DNA of 11,211 bases from Massilia sp. (GCA_028291845.1 JAQGNM010000442.1:1-11211); one strand, 5' to 3'; positions 1 through 7,155 are shown, counted from the stretch's first letter. Notes: generated by a model not told the origin, from the sequence alone. Numbers and translations: made by a program.

Positions 1-890
1 ACCACATCGAAGACGTCCACCGCGCCGGCGGCATCATCGCCATCCTCGGCGAACTGGCGCGCGCCGGCCTGCTCGATACCTCGCTGCCGAACATCCACAG
101 CGCTTCGCTGGGCGAAGCGATCGACAAGTACGACATCAAGAGGAGCGACGATCCGGCGGTGCACCAGCTGTTTCGCGCCGCGCCCGGCGGCGTGCCGACC
201 CAGGTGGCGTTCTCGCAGTCCGAGCGCTTTGCCGATAACGACCTCGATCGCAGCACCGGCTGCATCCGCGACCGCGAACACGCCTATTCGCAGGACGGCG
301 GCCTCGCCGTTTTATATGGCAACATCGCCGAGAAGGGCTGCATCGTCAAGACCGCAGGGGTCGACGACAGCATCCTGAAATTCTCCGGCAAGGCGCGAGT
401 ATTCGAAAGCCAGGACGCCGCCGTCGAAGCGATCCTCGGCGACACGGTCGCTGCCGGTGACGTCGTCATCATCCGCTACGAAGGCCCGAAAGGCGGCCCC
501 GGCATGCAGGAGATGCTGTACCCGACCTCGTACATCAAATCCAAGGGATTAGGTAAAGCCTGCGCGCTGTTCACGGACGGGCGCTTCTCCGGCGGCTCGT
601 CCGGCCTGGTGATCGGCCATGCTTCTCCGGAAGCGGCCGAAGGCGGCGCCATCGGCCTGGTGGAAGAAGGCGACATGGTCGACATCGACATCCCCAATCG
701 CACCATCAATTTGCGCGTCAGCACCGAGGTGCTGGCGCACCGCCGTGCGGCGATGGAAGACCGCGGCCGCGACGCCTGGCAGCCGCTGGGACGCGAGCGT
801 TATGTGTCGCAGGCCTTGCAAGCATATGCCGCGTTGACGACGTCGGCGGACCGCGGGGCGGTAAGGGATCTGGCGCAGTTGCGGCGCTGA
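1..890 (+). CDS. ilvD: Dihydroxy-acid dehydratase, C-terminal part (5'-truncated by the window edge)
   Basis: This enzyme dehydrates 2,3-dihydroxy-isovalerate and 2,3-dihydroxy-3-methylvalerate to the 2-keto acids of valine and isoleucine synthesis, in the cytoplasm. The reading frame is open from base 3 (first residues HIEDVHRAGG), so the true start lies outside; the GTG at 159 is internal. The visible ~295 residues match the E. coli-type long IlvD closely: HAYSQDGGLAVLYGN, KTAGVDDSILKF, YEGPKGGPGMQEMLYPTS and the family signature ALFTDGRFSGGS (564-599), whose Ser codon at 588-590 is the conserved active-site serine of the IlvD/Edd family. The Fe-S cluster cysteines lie in the missing N-terminal half. 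The C-terminus (TSADRGAVRDLAQL) is full length. A strong terminator follows 29 bases after the stop, so this is the end of its transcription unit. Paralogous sugar-acid dehydratases are less likely given the match to IlvD along the whole visible part. Confidence 0.95.
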   Translation, partial: HIEDVHRAGGIIAILGELARAGLLDTSLPNIHSASLGEAIDKYDIKRSDDPAVHQLFRAAPGGVPTQVAFSQSERFADNDLDRSTGCIRDREHAYSQDGGLAVLYGNIAEKGCIVKTAGVDDSILKFSGKARVFESQDAAVEAILGDTVAAGDVVIIRYEGPKGGPGMQEMLYPTSYIKSKGLGKACALFTDGRFSGGSSGLVIGHASPEAAEGGAIGLVEEGDMVDIDIPNRTINLRVSTEVLAHRRAAMEDRGRDAWQPLGRERYVSQALQAYAALTTSADRGAVRDLAQLRR

Positions 891-918
891 CTCCGGTAAC
901 GCTCATCGACATGCATTG

Positions 919-945
919 AAACGGCGCCACTCGGCGCCGTTTTTT
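919..945 (+). terminator. Intrinsic terminator after ilvD
   Basis: A perfect 10-bp stem (919-928 pairing with 933-942, core ACGGCGCC/GGCGCCGT) has a four-base loop ACTC and runs straight into a T tract to 945. It lies 29 bases after the ilvD stop and is a classical Rho-independent terminator for that gene. Confidence 0.9.
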
Positions 946-1229
946 CGTTCTCGCTTTCCCTCTTTTTCCTTCTCCTGCTGTTTCCAACTGCCGAGCGTGG
1001 CGCACCCCGGTGTCATCGCCCGGCCCACCTTCCATTGATGGTTATCAATATCTCGATAGCTATTGAATGGGAGCATTGCGTTTGATTTGACGCAAGCCAT
1101 CACTGCGCGCGCGACACCACGCGCCCTGGCGGTCTGAACTGCGCAGTCAAATCGACCAGGTCACCTGATCGGTACAGCAAGCGAGCGCAATTCGCGGTCA
1201 TAAATCCCATGGTTAGGTGGAGGTAAGCA
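946..1229. other. Spacer between ilvD terminator and the DUF2169 gene
   Basis: No gene is supported here; the antisense reading frames have no family features or RBS. It holds an AT-rich dyad at 1045-1066 (listed separately) and the ribosome binding site GGAGG at 1219-1223 for the next gene. A TTGACG at 1087-1092 resembles a -35 box, but no acceptable -10 follows at 16-18 bases, so I do not call a promoter. Confidence 0.6.
1045..1066. promoter_or_regulatory. AT-rich dyad, possible operator upstream of the DUF2169 gene
   Basis: TCAATA (1045-1050) and TATTGA (1061-1066) are exact inverted copies separated by 10 bases. They sit in an AT-rich patch of otherwise GC-rich DNA, about 165 bases before the DUF2169 start. 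An inner TATC-TC-GATA (1049-1058) and a neighbouring TTGAT/ATCAA pair (1035-1048) add further symmetry. The arrangement would suit a dimeric regulator; no specific protein can be named. Confidence 0.3.
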
Positions 1230-2375
1230 GTGCCGATCGTTCATAACACCACTGGCGTCCCGCATTTCTGCTTCGAGCAAGCCGGCCCTGAAGGCGAACG
1301 GTTCGATGTGCTGGTGGTGCGTGCCACATTTGATTTCGCGGACAAGGGCGAGGTCATGACGCTGGCGCGCGTTCAACAGCCGATTGCGGTTGGTGATGCA
1401 CACGCCGGCCGTGTCGAGCACGATCCGATGCGCGCCGTGCTTGTGGAAGACGGCGATTTGGTGCCCTGCAAACCCGGCACCGATATCCTTGTTGTTGGCT
1501 CAGCGATAGCGCCCGGTGGCAAGCCCAGCGCAACTTGGCAAGCATCGCTACGGGTAGGGAATGTTCAAAAAACAGTGCAGGTCCACGGGCCCAGGAAAAT
1601 GCACAAGCGTCTGTTTGGCTGGAAACTGGGTCCGGCCGAACCGGTTACCCATGTGCCGCTCGATTATCGCCTGGCGTTCGGCGGATGCATCGACATTCCT
1701 GCCGAGCTGAACGCCGATGGCGCGCCGGCATATCTGCGGTTTGCGGGTAATCCGGCAGGCTGCGGATGGCTGCCCGGGCCGGCGGCGTTCAAGCATTTGC
1801 CGAAGGCGGCCCGTACGCACGTCAAACAATGGGTCAAGCGCCAGAAGGAGATCGTGGCGCCGCAGTTCGATTCGGTATCGAGTCCGTTTCGTCATCCCAC
1901 CGACGAACAGCCAGTGCAAGGATTCGGCCCCATCGCACGCTGGTGGGAGCCGAGGGTGTCGAAGCAGGGGACCTACGACGAACACTGGCGCAACGTGCGC
2001 TTTCCCTTGCTGCCGGAGGATTTCGACGCGCGCTATAACCAGAGCGCACCGGCCGATATGATCTGTACGCCACATCTGGCCGGCGATGAGGGCATCGACC
2101 TGGTGGGATTTATGCCGGAAAAGCGCGAGCTGCTTCTGCCTGGCTGGAAGTTGCTTGCGGTCGTCACGCGTGCCAGCGGCGACAGCGCCATCACCTTCCT
2201 GGTGCTCGATACGGTGAGGCTTCACCTGGATTCGCACCAGGCCTCGCTGGTGTGGCGCGCGCACTTCGGCGACAACGATCCCGTGGTCAACATCGCATTG
2301 GCAGCGACAACCGCCGCGATTGAGCGGGAGGACGCTGCAATTGTTGCGAACACCGGTGATGGGACATGGCAATGA
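1230..2375 (+). CDS. DUF2169 family protein (type VI secretion adaptor-type), orphan
   Basis: At 381 residues, this is a DUF2169 domain protein over most of its length. Landmarks are the beta-rich N-terminal part with KPGTDILVVG (81-90), the LRVGNVQK...HGPRK block (107-123), PLDYRLAFGG (143-152), NPAGCGW (174-180), the GTYDEHWRNVRFPLLPEDFD stretch (247-266) and the GDEGIDLVGFMPE / LLLPGW end (285-306). Known family context: DUF2169 genes usually sit beside vgrG, PAAR and effector genes, and in Agrobacterium one acts with a VgrG as an effector adaptor. No VgrG, PAAR, effector or T6SS structural gene is visible here, so adaptor function is inference. The GTG start is fixed by GGAGG at 1219-1223, six bases upstream. 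The stop overlaps an ATG (ATGA), which suggests a lost coupled downstream gene. No signal peptide or membrane segment is seen; cytoplasmic location is likely. Confidence 0.88.
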   Translation: MPIVHNTTGVPHFCFEQAGPEGERFDVLVVRATFDFADKGEVMTLARVQQPIAVGDAHAGRVEHDPMRAVLVEDGDLVPCKPGTDILVVGSAIAPGGKPSATWQASLRVGNVQKTVQVHGPRKMHKRLFGWKLGPAEPVTHVPLDYRLAFGGCIDIPAELNADGAPAYLRFAGNPAGCGWLPGPAAFKHLPKAARTHVKQWVKRQKEIVAPQFDSVSSPFRHPTDEQPVQGFGPIARWWEPRVSKQGTYDEHWRNVRFPLLPEDFDARYNQSAPADMICTPHLAGDEGIDLVGFMPEKRELLLPGWKLLAVVTRASGDSAITFLVLDTVRLHLDSHQASLVWRAHFGDNDPVVNIALAATTAAIEREDAAIVANTGDGTWQ

Positions 2376-2410
2376 GTCCGCCACGCGACTTTTTGACTAT
2401 GAAATTATGA
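2372..2410 (+). other. 12-codon reading frame overlapping the DUF2169 stop (possible remnant of a coupled gene)
   Basis: The ATG at 2372-2374 overlaps the TGA of the DUF2169 gene in the ATGA arrangement typical of translational coupling. It encodes MSPPRDFLTMKL before a TGA at 2408-2410. It may be the stub of a deleted operon partner, or only chance. The DNA turns abruptly AT-rich from about 2388 to 2418, consistent with a deletion junction but not proof of one. Confidence 0.25.
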
Positions 2411-2427
2411 AGAAAAAATTTGGTCCA

Positions 2428-4212
2428 TCACGATTTGTGCGGCAATATGCTGCTCAATAACTGCTTCGCCGCACCCAGCAGCATGCCGGCCTCGTGCGGG
2501 TCGCCCTTGACCGCTGCGCTCATGAATTGTTTGGCCTGATCGAAACTGATGTGCGAAGGCAGCGGCGGCACTTCCGGGTCGGTGCGGAACTCGAGGATCA
2601 CCGGGCGGTCGGCGGCGAGCGCCATCTCCCAGGCGCTGGCGACCTTGTCGTCTTCGTCGCAATAGATACCCGTCAGGCCGATCAGCTGGGCGAACTTGTG
2701 ATATGCGATGTCGGGGATTTGCTGGGTGGCGTCGAACTTCGGGTTGCCTTCCATGACGCGCTGTTCCCAGGTCACCTGGTTGAGATCGTTGTTATGAAAC
2801 ACGCAGACGATCAATTGCGGATTGGCCCATTGCTTCCAGTATTTCGCCACCGTGATCATCTCGGCCAGGTTATTCATCTGCATGGCGCCGTCGCCGACCA
2901 GGGCGAACACGCTTTGCTCCGGGTGGGCGAACTTGGCGGCGATGGCGTACGGCACCGCCGCGCCCATCGAGGCCAGGCCGCCCGACAATGAACACTGCAT
3001 GCCGCGGCGGATCTTGATGTCGCGGGCGAACCAGTTGGCGCAGGAGCCGGAGTCGCTGGTGATGATGGAATTGTCCGGCAGGCGCGGCGACAGCTCCCAG
3101 GTGACGCGTTGCGGGTTGATCGGGTTGGCGTGCTGCAGGGCGCGCTCCTTGGCGGTGCTCCACCAATCGGCCACCCCCGCTTCGATGGTTTGGCGCCAGC
3201 TGGTATCCTGCTTTTGTTCGATCAGCGGCAGCAGCGCGCGCAAGGTGAGGGCGCTGTCGCCGTGCAGGTTCACTTCGGCCGGATAGCGCAGGCTGAGCAT
3301 GCCGGCGTCGATGTCGATCTGCACGGCGCGCGCCTGCTTTTCCTTGGGCAGGAATTCGGCATAGGGAAAACCGCTGCCGATCATCAACAGGGTGTCGCAA
3401 TTGTTCATGAGTTCCCAGCTGGCCTTGGTGCCGAGGATGCCGATCGAACCGGTCACCCACGGCAGATCGTCCGGCACCGCCGCCTTGCCCAGCAGGGCTT
3501 TGGCCAGTCCCGCCTGCAGTTTATTGGCAATCGCGATCACTTCATCGGTGGCGCCCAGCGCGCCGGCGCCGACCAGGATGGCGACCTTGCTGCCGGCATT
3601 CAATACCTCGGCGGCGCGCCGCAGGTCGGCGTCGAAGGGGATGATCTGCGGGCGGCTGTAGCCGCTGCCGGAAAAAATGTTGCCGTGCGTACGCGGCGGC
3701 TCTTCGTATTTCAGTTCCTGCAAGTCGTTCGGCAAGATGATCACGCCGACCCCGCGGCGGCTGGTGGCGATGCGGATCGCGCGGTCGGTAACGTGCCGCA
3801 CCTGGGACGGCTCGGTTGCTTCCTGCACATACTCGGCCACATCGGCGAACATGCGGTCGAGGTTGACTTCCTGCTGGTAGTTGCCGCCACGCGTGGCGCG
3901 CGCGGCCTGGCCGCAGATTGCCAGTACCGGCACGTGGTCCATTTTGGCGTCGTACAGGCCGGTGATCAGGTGGGTGGCGCCCGGGCCGCCGGTCGACAGG
4001 CACACGCCCAGTTCTCCGGTGAATTTGGCGTGGGCGGCGGCCATGAAGGTGGCCATTTCCTCGTGGCGCACCTGGATGAATTCGATCTTGCCCTGTAAGC
4101 GGTGGAGGGCGCCGATGACGCCGTTGATGCCGTCGCCGGGGTAGCCGTAGATACGCTTGACGCCCCATTCGAGCAGGCGGTTGACGAAAAAGTCGGCGAC
4201 GGTGTTGCTAAT
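2428..4212 (-). CDS. Thiamine-diphosphate-requiring enzyme (acetolactate synthase / pyruvate oxidase superfamily), AUU start
   Basis: This 594-residue protein has the three-domain layout of the AHAS/PoxB/decarboxylase superfamily. The N-terminal PYR domain carries YGYPGDGIN (22-30) and RHEEMATF, with Glu51 the expected cofactor-activating glutamate, then STGGPGATHL. A middle domain follows, and the C-terminal PP domain has the ThDP motif GDG (440-442) through NNDLNQ (474-479). Conserved N-terminal sequence reaches upstream of GTG 4071, so that start is wrong. No ATG, GTG or TTG occurs between the upstream stop (4264-4266) and 4071. Instead AAGGAG (4220-4225) lies seven bases before an ATT codon (4210-4212), giving (M)SNTVADFFVNRLLEWG. 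The 2-keto acid substrate cannot be read from sequence; acetolactate synthase proper is less likely because no small-subunit gene is adjacent. It is divergent from the rhodanese gene and no terminator hairpin is seen after its stop. Confidence 0.9.
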   Translation of the reverse strand: MSNTVADFFVNRLLEWGVKRIYGYPGDGINGVIGALHRLQGKIEFIQVRHEEMATFMAAAHAKFTGELGVCLSTGGPGATHLITGLYDAKMDHVPVLAICGQAARATRGGNYQQEVNLDRMFADVAEYVQEATEPSQVRHVTDRAIRIATSRRGVGVIILPNDLQELKYEEPPRTHGNIFSGSGYSRPQIIPFDADLRRAAEVLNAGSKVAILVGAGALGATDEVIAIANKLQAGLAKALLGKAAVPDDLPWVTGSIGILGTKASWELMNNCDTLLMIGSGFPYAEFLPKEKQARAVQIDIDAGMLSLRYPAEVNLHGDSALTLRALLPLIEQKQDTSWRQTIEAGVADWWSTAKERALQHANPINPQRVTWELSPRLPDNSIITSDSGSCANWFARDIKIRRGMQCSLSGGLASMGAAVPYAIAAKFAHPEQSVFALVGDGAMQMNNLAEMITVAKYWKQWANPQLIVCVFHNNDLNQVTWEQRVMEGNPKFDATQQIPDIAYHKFAQLIGLTGIYCDEDDKVASAWEMALAADRPVILEFRTDPEVPPLPSHISFDQAKQFMSAAVKGDPHEAGMLLGAAKQLLSSILPHKS

Positions 4213-4219
4213 GAAGGCA

Positions 4220-4225
4220 CTCCTT
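4220..4225 (-). promoter_or_regulatory. Shine-Dalgarno that decides the AUU start
   Basis: On the minus strand this reads AAGGAG and is followed by a seven-base spacer and then ATT AGC AAC. It is the only ribosome binding site near the N-terminus required by the conserved protein sequence. Confidence 0.75.
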
Positions 4226-4231
4226 GTGGGG

Positions 4232-4245
4232 GGCGGCGCGCCGCC
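4232..4245. repeat. Perfect 14-bp GC palindrome in the ThDP-gene leader
   Basis: GGCGGCGCGCCGCC is a perfect palindrome, able to fold as a five-pair stem with a CGCG loop. It ends six bases before the Shine-Dalgarno of the minus-strand ThDP enzyme gene. It could be an mRNA hairpin affecting initiation, an operator, or simple GC bias. Confidence 0.4.
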
Positions 4246-4376
4246 ATTAACGTTGCGATAACCTTAGCATTCACGCTGTATTGCCCGGCGCACGCCAGCG
4301 CTGTTCGCGCCGCGGCCGAGGTTTTTCACCAACGCCCCCGGCGGACGCGAGGCTGCCCGCGGCTGAGGGCGGCGGC

Positions 4377-4382
4377 TATAAT
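4377..4382 (+). promoter_or_regulatory. Candidate -10 box (TATAAT) for the rhodanese gene
   Basis: This is a perfect TATAAT hexamer in very GC-rich surroundings, about 35-40 bases before the TTG start candidates of the rhodanese gene. No good -35 is present at 16-18 bases upstream (TGCCCG at best), so it is tentative. If it is used, starts further upstream such as TTG 4281 are excluded. Confidence 0.4.
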
Positions 4383-4415
4383 GGCTGCTGCCCCATTTGC
4401 TCTGCCGGACCCACT

Positions 4416-5387
4416 TTGCCCTTGACCGCTCCCGCCACCGCGCCGTTCGGCCTGCGCCGCGACTTGCCGCGCTGGCGCCAGCTGGTCACGCCCGCCTGGC
4501 TGGCCGGACTGCTGTCCGGCGCGCCGCAGGTAGCCGCGCCCGAGCGCGACTGGGCGCTGTTCGAGGTCGGCTACGGCGCGCTGGCGCAGTTCGCATCCGG
4601 CCACCTCCAGGGCGCCGGCTACATCGACAGCGCCGAACTGGAAGGCGGCGACCTATGGAACAAGGTCGACGACGCCACCTTGCTGCAGGTGTTACTCGGG
4701 CACGGCATCCGTTGCGATGTCACCGTGATCCTGTACGGCCGCAACAACCTGGCCGCGGCGCGCGCCGCCCATTTGCTGCTGTACGCCGGCGTGACCGACG
4801 TGCGCCTGCTCGACGGCGGCCACGGCGCCTGGACCGCCGCCGGCCTGCCGTCGACCGGGGGACCGCCGCGCCGCCATCATCCCGCCGCCGATTTCGGCGC
4901 CGCCTTTCCCGGCCGCCCCGATTTTCTTTGCGACATGCACCAAGCCCGCGCCGTGCTGACCCAGGCCGACGGCGCCCTGGTCAGCACCCGCACCTGGAAC
5001 GAATTCATCGGCCGCACCTCCGGCTACAGCTACATCGCCGCACGCGGCGACATCCCCGGCGCGCGATGGGGCAGGGCCGGCAGCGGCGACGACGTCAACA
5101 GCATGGCCGCCTTCCACGACAATGGCGGGCGCATGAAGCCGGCGGCGGACATCGCCCGTATGTGGCTGGCGTCGGGCATTCATCCCGGGCTGTCGACCGT
5201 GTTTTATTGCGGCACCGGTTGGCGGGCGTCGCTGGCCTTCTTTTACGCCTGGCTGATGGGCTGGGAGCGCATTGCCGTGTTCGATGGCGGCTGGTGCGAG
5301 TGGAGCCGCGATGGCGGCAATCCTGTGTTGTGCCGGGTCGAAGGACGCGGCGAGTTCGCCGTCGAGACGCCAGCCGTGCTCGCCTGA
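4416..5387 (+). CDS. Two-domain rhodanese (sulfurtransferase)
   Basis: This is a tandem rhodanese of about 323 residues that transfers sulfane sulfur to an acceptor through a cysteine persulfide. Domain 1 (about 30-145) has the fold markers GAGYIDSAELEGG and VRLLDGGHGAW, but Gly108 in VILYGRNN replaces the cysteine; an inactive first domain is usual for this family. Domain 2 (about 165-315) has the active loop FYCGTGWRAS with Cys265 as nucleophile and ends with FDGGWCEW. The acceptor is not deducible; the loop is unlike the CGSGVTA loop of E. coli SseA, so 3-mercaptopyruvate specificity is not supported. No signal peptide is seen, so a cytoplasmic protein is likely. The start is uncertain: TTG 4416 has a weak GGA (4407-4409) six bases upstream, TTG 4422 is the alternative, and both lie downstream of a TATAAT. 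Confidence 0.87.
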   Translation: MPLTAPATAPFGLRRDLPRWRQLVTPAWLAGLLSGAPQVAAPERDWALFEVGYGALAQFASGHLQGAGYIDSAELEGGDLWNKVDDATLLQVLLGHGIRCDVTVILYGRNNLAAARAAHLLLYAGVTDVRLLDGGHGAWTAAGLPSTGGPPRRHHPAADFGAAFPGRPDFLCDMHQARAVLTQADGALVSTRTWNEFIGRTSGYSYIAARGDIPGARWGRAGSGDDVNSMAAFHDNGGRMKPAADIARMWLASGIHPGLSTVFYCGTGWRASLAFFYAWLMGWERIAVFDGGWCEWSRDGGNPVLCRVEGRGEFAVETPAVLA

Positions 5388-5406
5388 TAGGCGGCGCGGC
5401 TCGCAT

Positions 5407-5435
5407 TTCACGCCGTCTCCCCGCAGTTCACGCCG
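5407..5435. repeat. Two direct 9-bp copies 20 bp apart, upstream of the membrane protein gene
   Basis: TTCACGCCG occurs exactly at 5407-5415 and 5427-5435, a repeat of two helical turns. Downstream, GCCGGC-AGC-GCCGGC (5467-5481) can form a short hairpin in the leader of the next gene. The role is unknown; chance is possible in GC-rich DNA. Confidence 0.3.
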
Positions 5436-5521
5436 CCAGCCGCCCCTTCATCGCATCGCCGCCCGCGCCGGCAGCGCCGGCGGCATGATGGCGTCACTTC
5501 CAACCGCTGCGAAAGAACGCC

Positions 5522-6043
5522 ATGCTGATCCAGATCATCTCCCACACACCCCTTTACGTTTGGGCCATCCTCGCCTTTCTGGTCTCCCGCGGTGTGCTCG
5601 CCATGCGCGAGCGCGAGATGGAGTTCAGGAAGCTGTTCATCATCCCGCTGGTGATGCTGGCGCTGTCGCTGCAGGATATCGCCCACAAATTCGGCGCCGG
5701 CGGGTTGCCGCTGGCTGCCTGGGCCATCGGCACCGCTGCCGTCGGCACGATCATGTTCACCTCGAGCCGCGCGCGTATCGCCGCCGGCAGCACTGCCGGC
5801 AGCGTGCGGGTCGCCGGCAGCCGCGCGCCGCTGGTACTGATGATGGCGATCTTCATGACCAAATATGCGACCGCGGTGGTGTTGGCGATGCAGCCGGCGC
5901 TGGCGCATCAGGCGAGCTTTGTGCTCGGCGTCTGCCTGCTGTTTGGCGCCTTCAACGGCTATTTCCTCGGCCGGCTGGGGCGCGATGCCGTGGCGTTTCA
6001 GGACTTGGCGGGTCGGTTGCGGAACGCACGTACGGCCGCTTGA
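5522..6043 (+). CDS. DUF6622-like integral membrane protein
   Basis: This 173-residue hydrophobic protein has about five predicted membrane helices, near residues 7-25, 36-52, 58-78, 103-122 and 130-150. The N-terminus (MLIQIISHTPLYVWAILAFL) and the basic charged loop after helix 1 (REREMEF) fit the small DUF6622 family as I recall it; no biochemical role is known to me. The ATG follows only a weak purine run (GAAAGA, 5511-5516). It lies 134 bases after the rhodanese stop in the same direction, so co-transcription is possible but not evident. Base composition matches the GC-rich neighbours on its left. It ends just before the convergent broken peptidase gene. Confidence 0.75.
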   Translation: MLIQIISHTPLYVWAILAFLVSRGVLAMREREMEFRKLFIIPLVMLALSLQDIAHKFGAGGLPLAAWAIGTAAVGTIMFTSSRARIAAGSTAGSVRVAGSRAPLVLMMAIFMTKYATAVVLAMQPALAHQASFVLGVCLLFGAFNGYFLGRLGRDAVAFQDLAGRLRNARTAA

Positions 6044-6060
6044 GGAAAAGCGCCGCGTGC

Positions 6061-6095
6061 GCGGACGAATCGGTACTCAGCGTTTCGATTCGCGC
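6061..6095. terminator. Possible bidirectional terminator hairpin between convergent genes
   Basis: CGAATCG (6066-6072) and CGATTCG (6086-6092) are exact inverted copies around a 13-base loop. With a two-base bulge the stem extends by GCG/CGC. It lies between the stop of the membrane protein gene and the 3' end of the minus-strand peptidase remnant, overlapping the latter's last codons. Neither side has a clean T tract, so termination strength is doubtful. Confidence 0.3.
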
Positions 6096-7065
6096 AATAT
6101 TTTACGCGCCATGTCGAGGGCTGTCTTCAAGGCTTGATCGGCGGGCACAATGACGTCGGGCTTGACGCCACTGCCTTCCCAATTGGTTTTGCTGACCGGA
6201 TTGACGGCGCGGCCATCCGGGACAAACACGGCGAACCTTGCGTTCAGTGCGTGTGTGCGGCCCGGATTGGCGCCGCCTCGCGTAATCTCTCCAATCAGGG
6301 TTGCGCGCCGCAGTTGCTGCAGGTTGTAGCTGAATTCTTCTGCTGCCGAAAAGGTCCGCGCGCTGGTAAGGATGTAGACGGCCTTGCGTTGCCCAAAACG
6401 TTTGCCCGGCACGCTCGGGCTTGTCCAGAACGCTTCAGTGCGGTCGCCATCGCGCCAGTGCAAGTCGTTCAGATGGGTAGGCTCATCGAATAAATAGCTG
6501 CTCAAGAATGCGACTGTGGCGGGATCGCCGCCGCCATTTTGACGCAGGTCGATAATCAGGGCTGCGCCGCCAATCGTGTCATCGCCGCCGTCAACGCCGG
6601 TGCCGCCAGCCGGGCCCTGTAGAAGACGCGTAGATCCAGGTAGCCGATATCGCCGTCGATGATATCGGCGGTAGCGATACCGAAGTTGGTTGCGACCATG
6701 GTTTTTATCTGCTGCGCAGTTCGCTCGTCAGGTGTCATGACGGGCATGGCCGCGGCCAGTTAGAGGTCATTCCCAACGATTCTCAAATGCTTGTCGTGAC
6801 TGACATCGAGCATATCGGCGGTCAGGAGCCTGGCGAACTCGTCGGCATCGGTCGCCTCATCGTATATGCCACTTTGGCGCCGGGCGCGCAGCACCACTGC
6901 GATTCTGGTAGCGACTTCTGGAAAGACATAATGCATGTTTAGCTGCTCGATCAGAGCATCTGCCACTTGCTCACGCGCAGGAGCGTCGAGTGAGGAAGAT
7001 CCTGCATGAGCGATTCCAATTAGCATGCCGAGGCAAAGTAGCACAGCGCGCCTTATAAGTCTCAT
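6077..7065 (-). pseudogene. S41-family (C-terminal processing) peptidase, broken by a stop and a frameshift
   Basis: Three consecutive minus-strand segments together make one S41 peptidase. Segment 1 (7065 down to 6763) starts with a signal peptide (MRLIRRAVLLCLGMLIGIAHA) and the N-terminal helical domain (MHYVFPEVATRI...HDKHLRI). It ends at TAA (6760-6762). Segment 2 resumes in the same frame just after it (MTPDERTAQQIK...IGYLDLR...LAAPALTAAM) and runs to a TGA at 6556-6558. The frame then changes by a net single-base loss around 6559-6575. Segment 3 continues with ALIIDLRQNGGGDPATVAFLSSYLF, the region TSARTFSAAEEF that should carry the nucleophilic serine, GEITRGGANPGR, and NWEGSGVKPDVIVP. 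Order and content are full length for the family, so this is recent decay rather than separate genes. GC is lower than in the flanks (27 of 60 bases in 6901-6960). An intact product would have been exported. Confidence 0.85.
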
Positions 7066-7076
7066 CGACGTTAATC

Positions 7077-7086
7077 CCAATATTGG
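7077..7086. repeat. 10-bp palindrome CCAATATTGG in the peptidase leader
   Basis: This perfect palindrome lies 12 bases upstream of the ATG of the broken peptidase gene, in the AT-rich divergent spacer between it and the nuclease gene. It could be an operator; there is no further support. Confidence 0.25.
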
Positions 7087-7155
7087 TGGTCCGCGAAACG
7101 ACAATTCCCTTCAATGCCCGCCTACATATCTAAAAAATATTATGTTGACTTTTAG

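Noticed and set aside
1548..2384. Minus-strand frame of 278 codons opposite the DUF2169 gene
   Set aside because: No recognisable protein features and composition typical of an antisense shadow; the plus strand matches DUF2169 end to end.
4069..4071. GTG as the start of the ThDP enzyme
   Set aside because: It would delete the conserved GYPGDGIN segment and begin two codons before the catalytic glutamate motif; there is no RBS in front of it.
3109..4098. Long plus-strand frame (329 codons) antisense to the ThDP enzyme
   Set aside because: It is a shadow of a high-GC gene: no RBS, no family features, and the opposite strand has clear catalytic motifs along its whole length.
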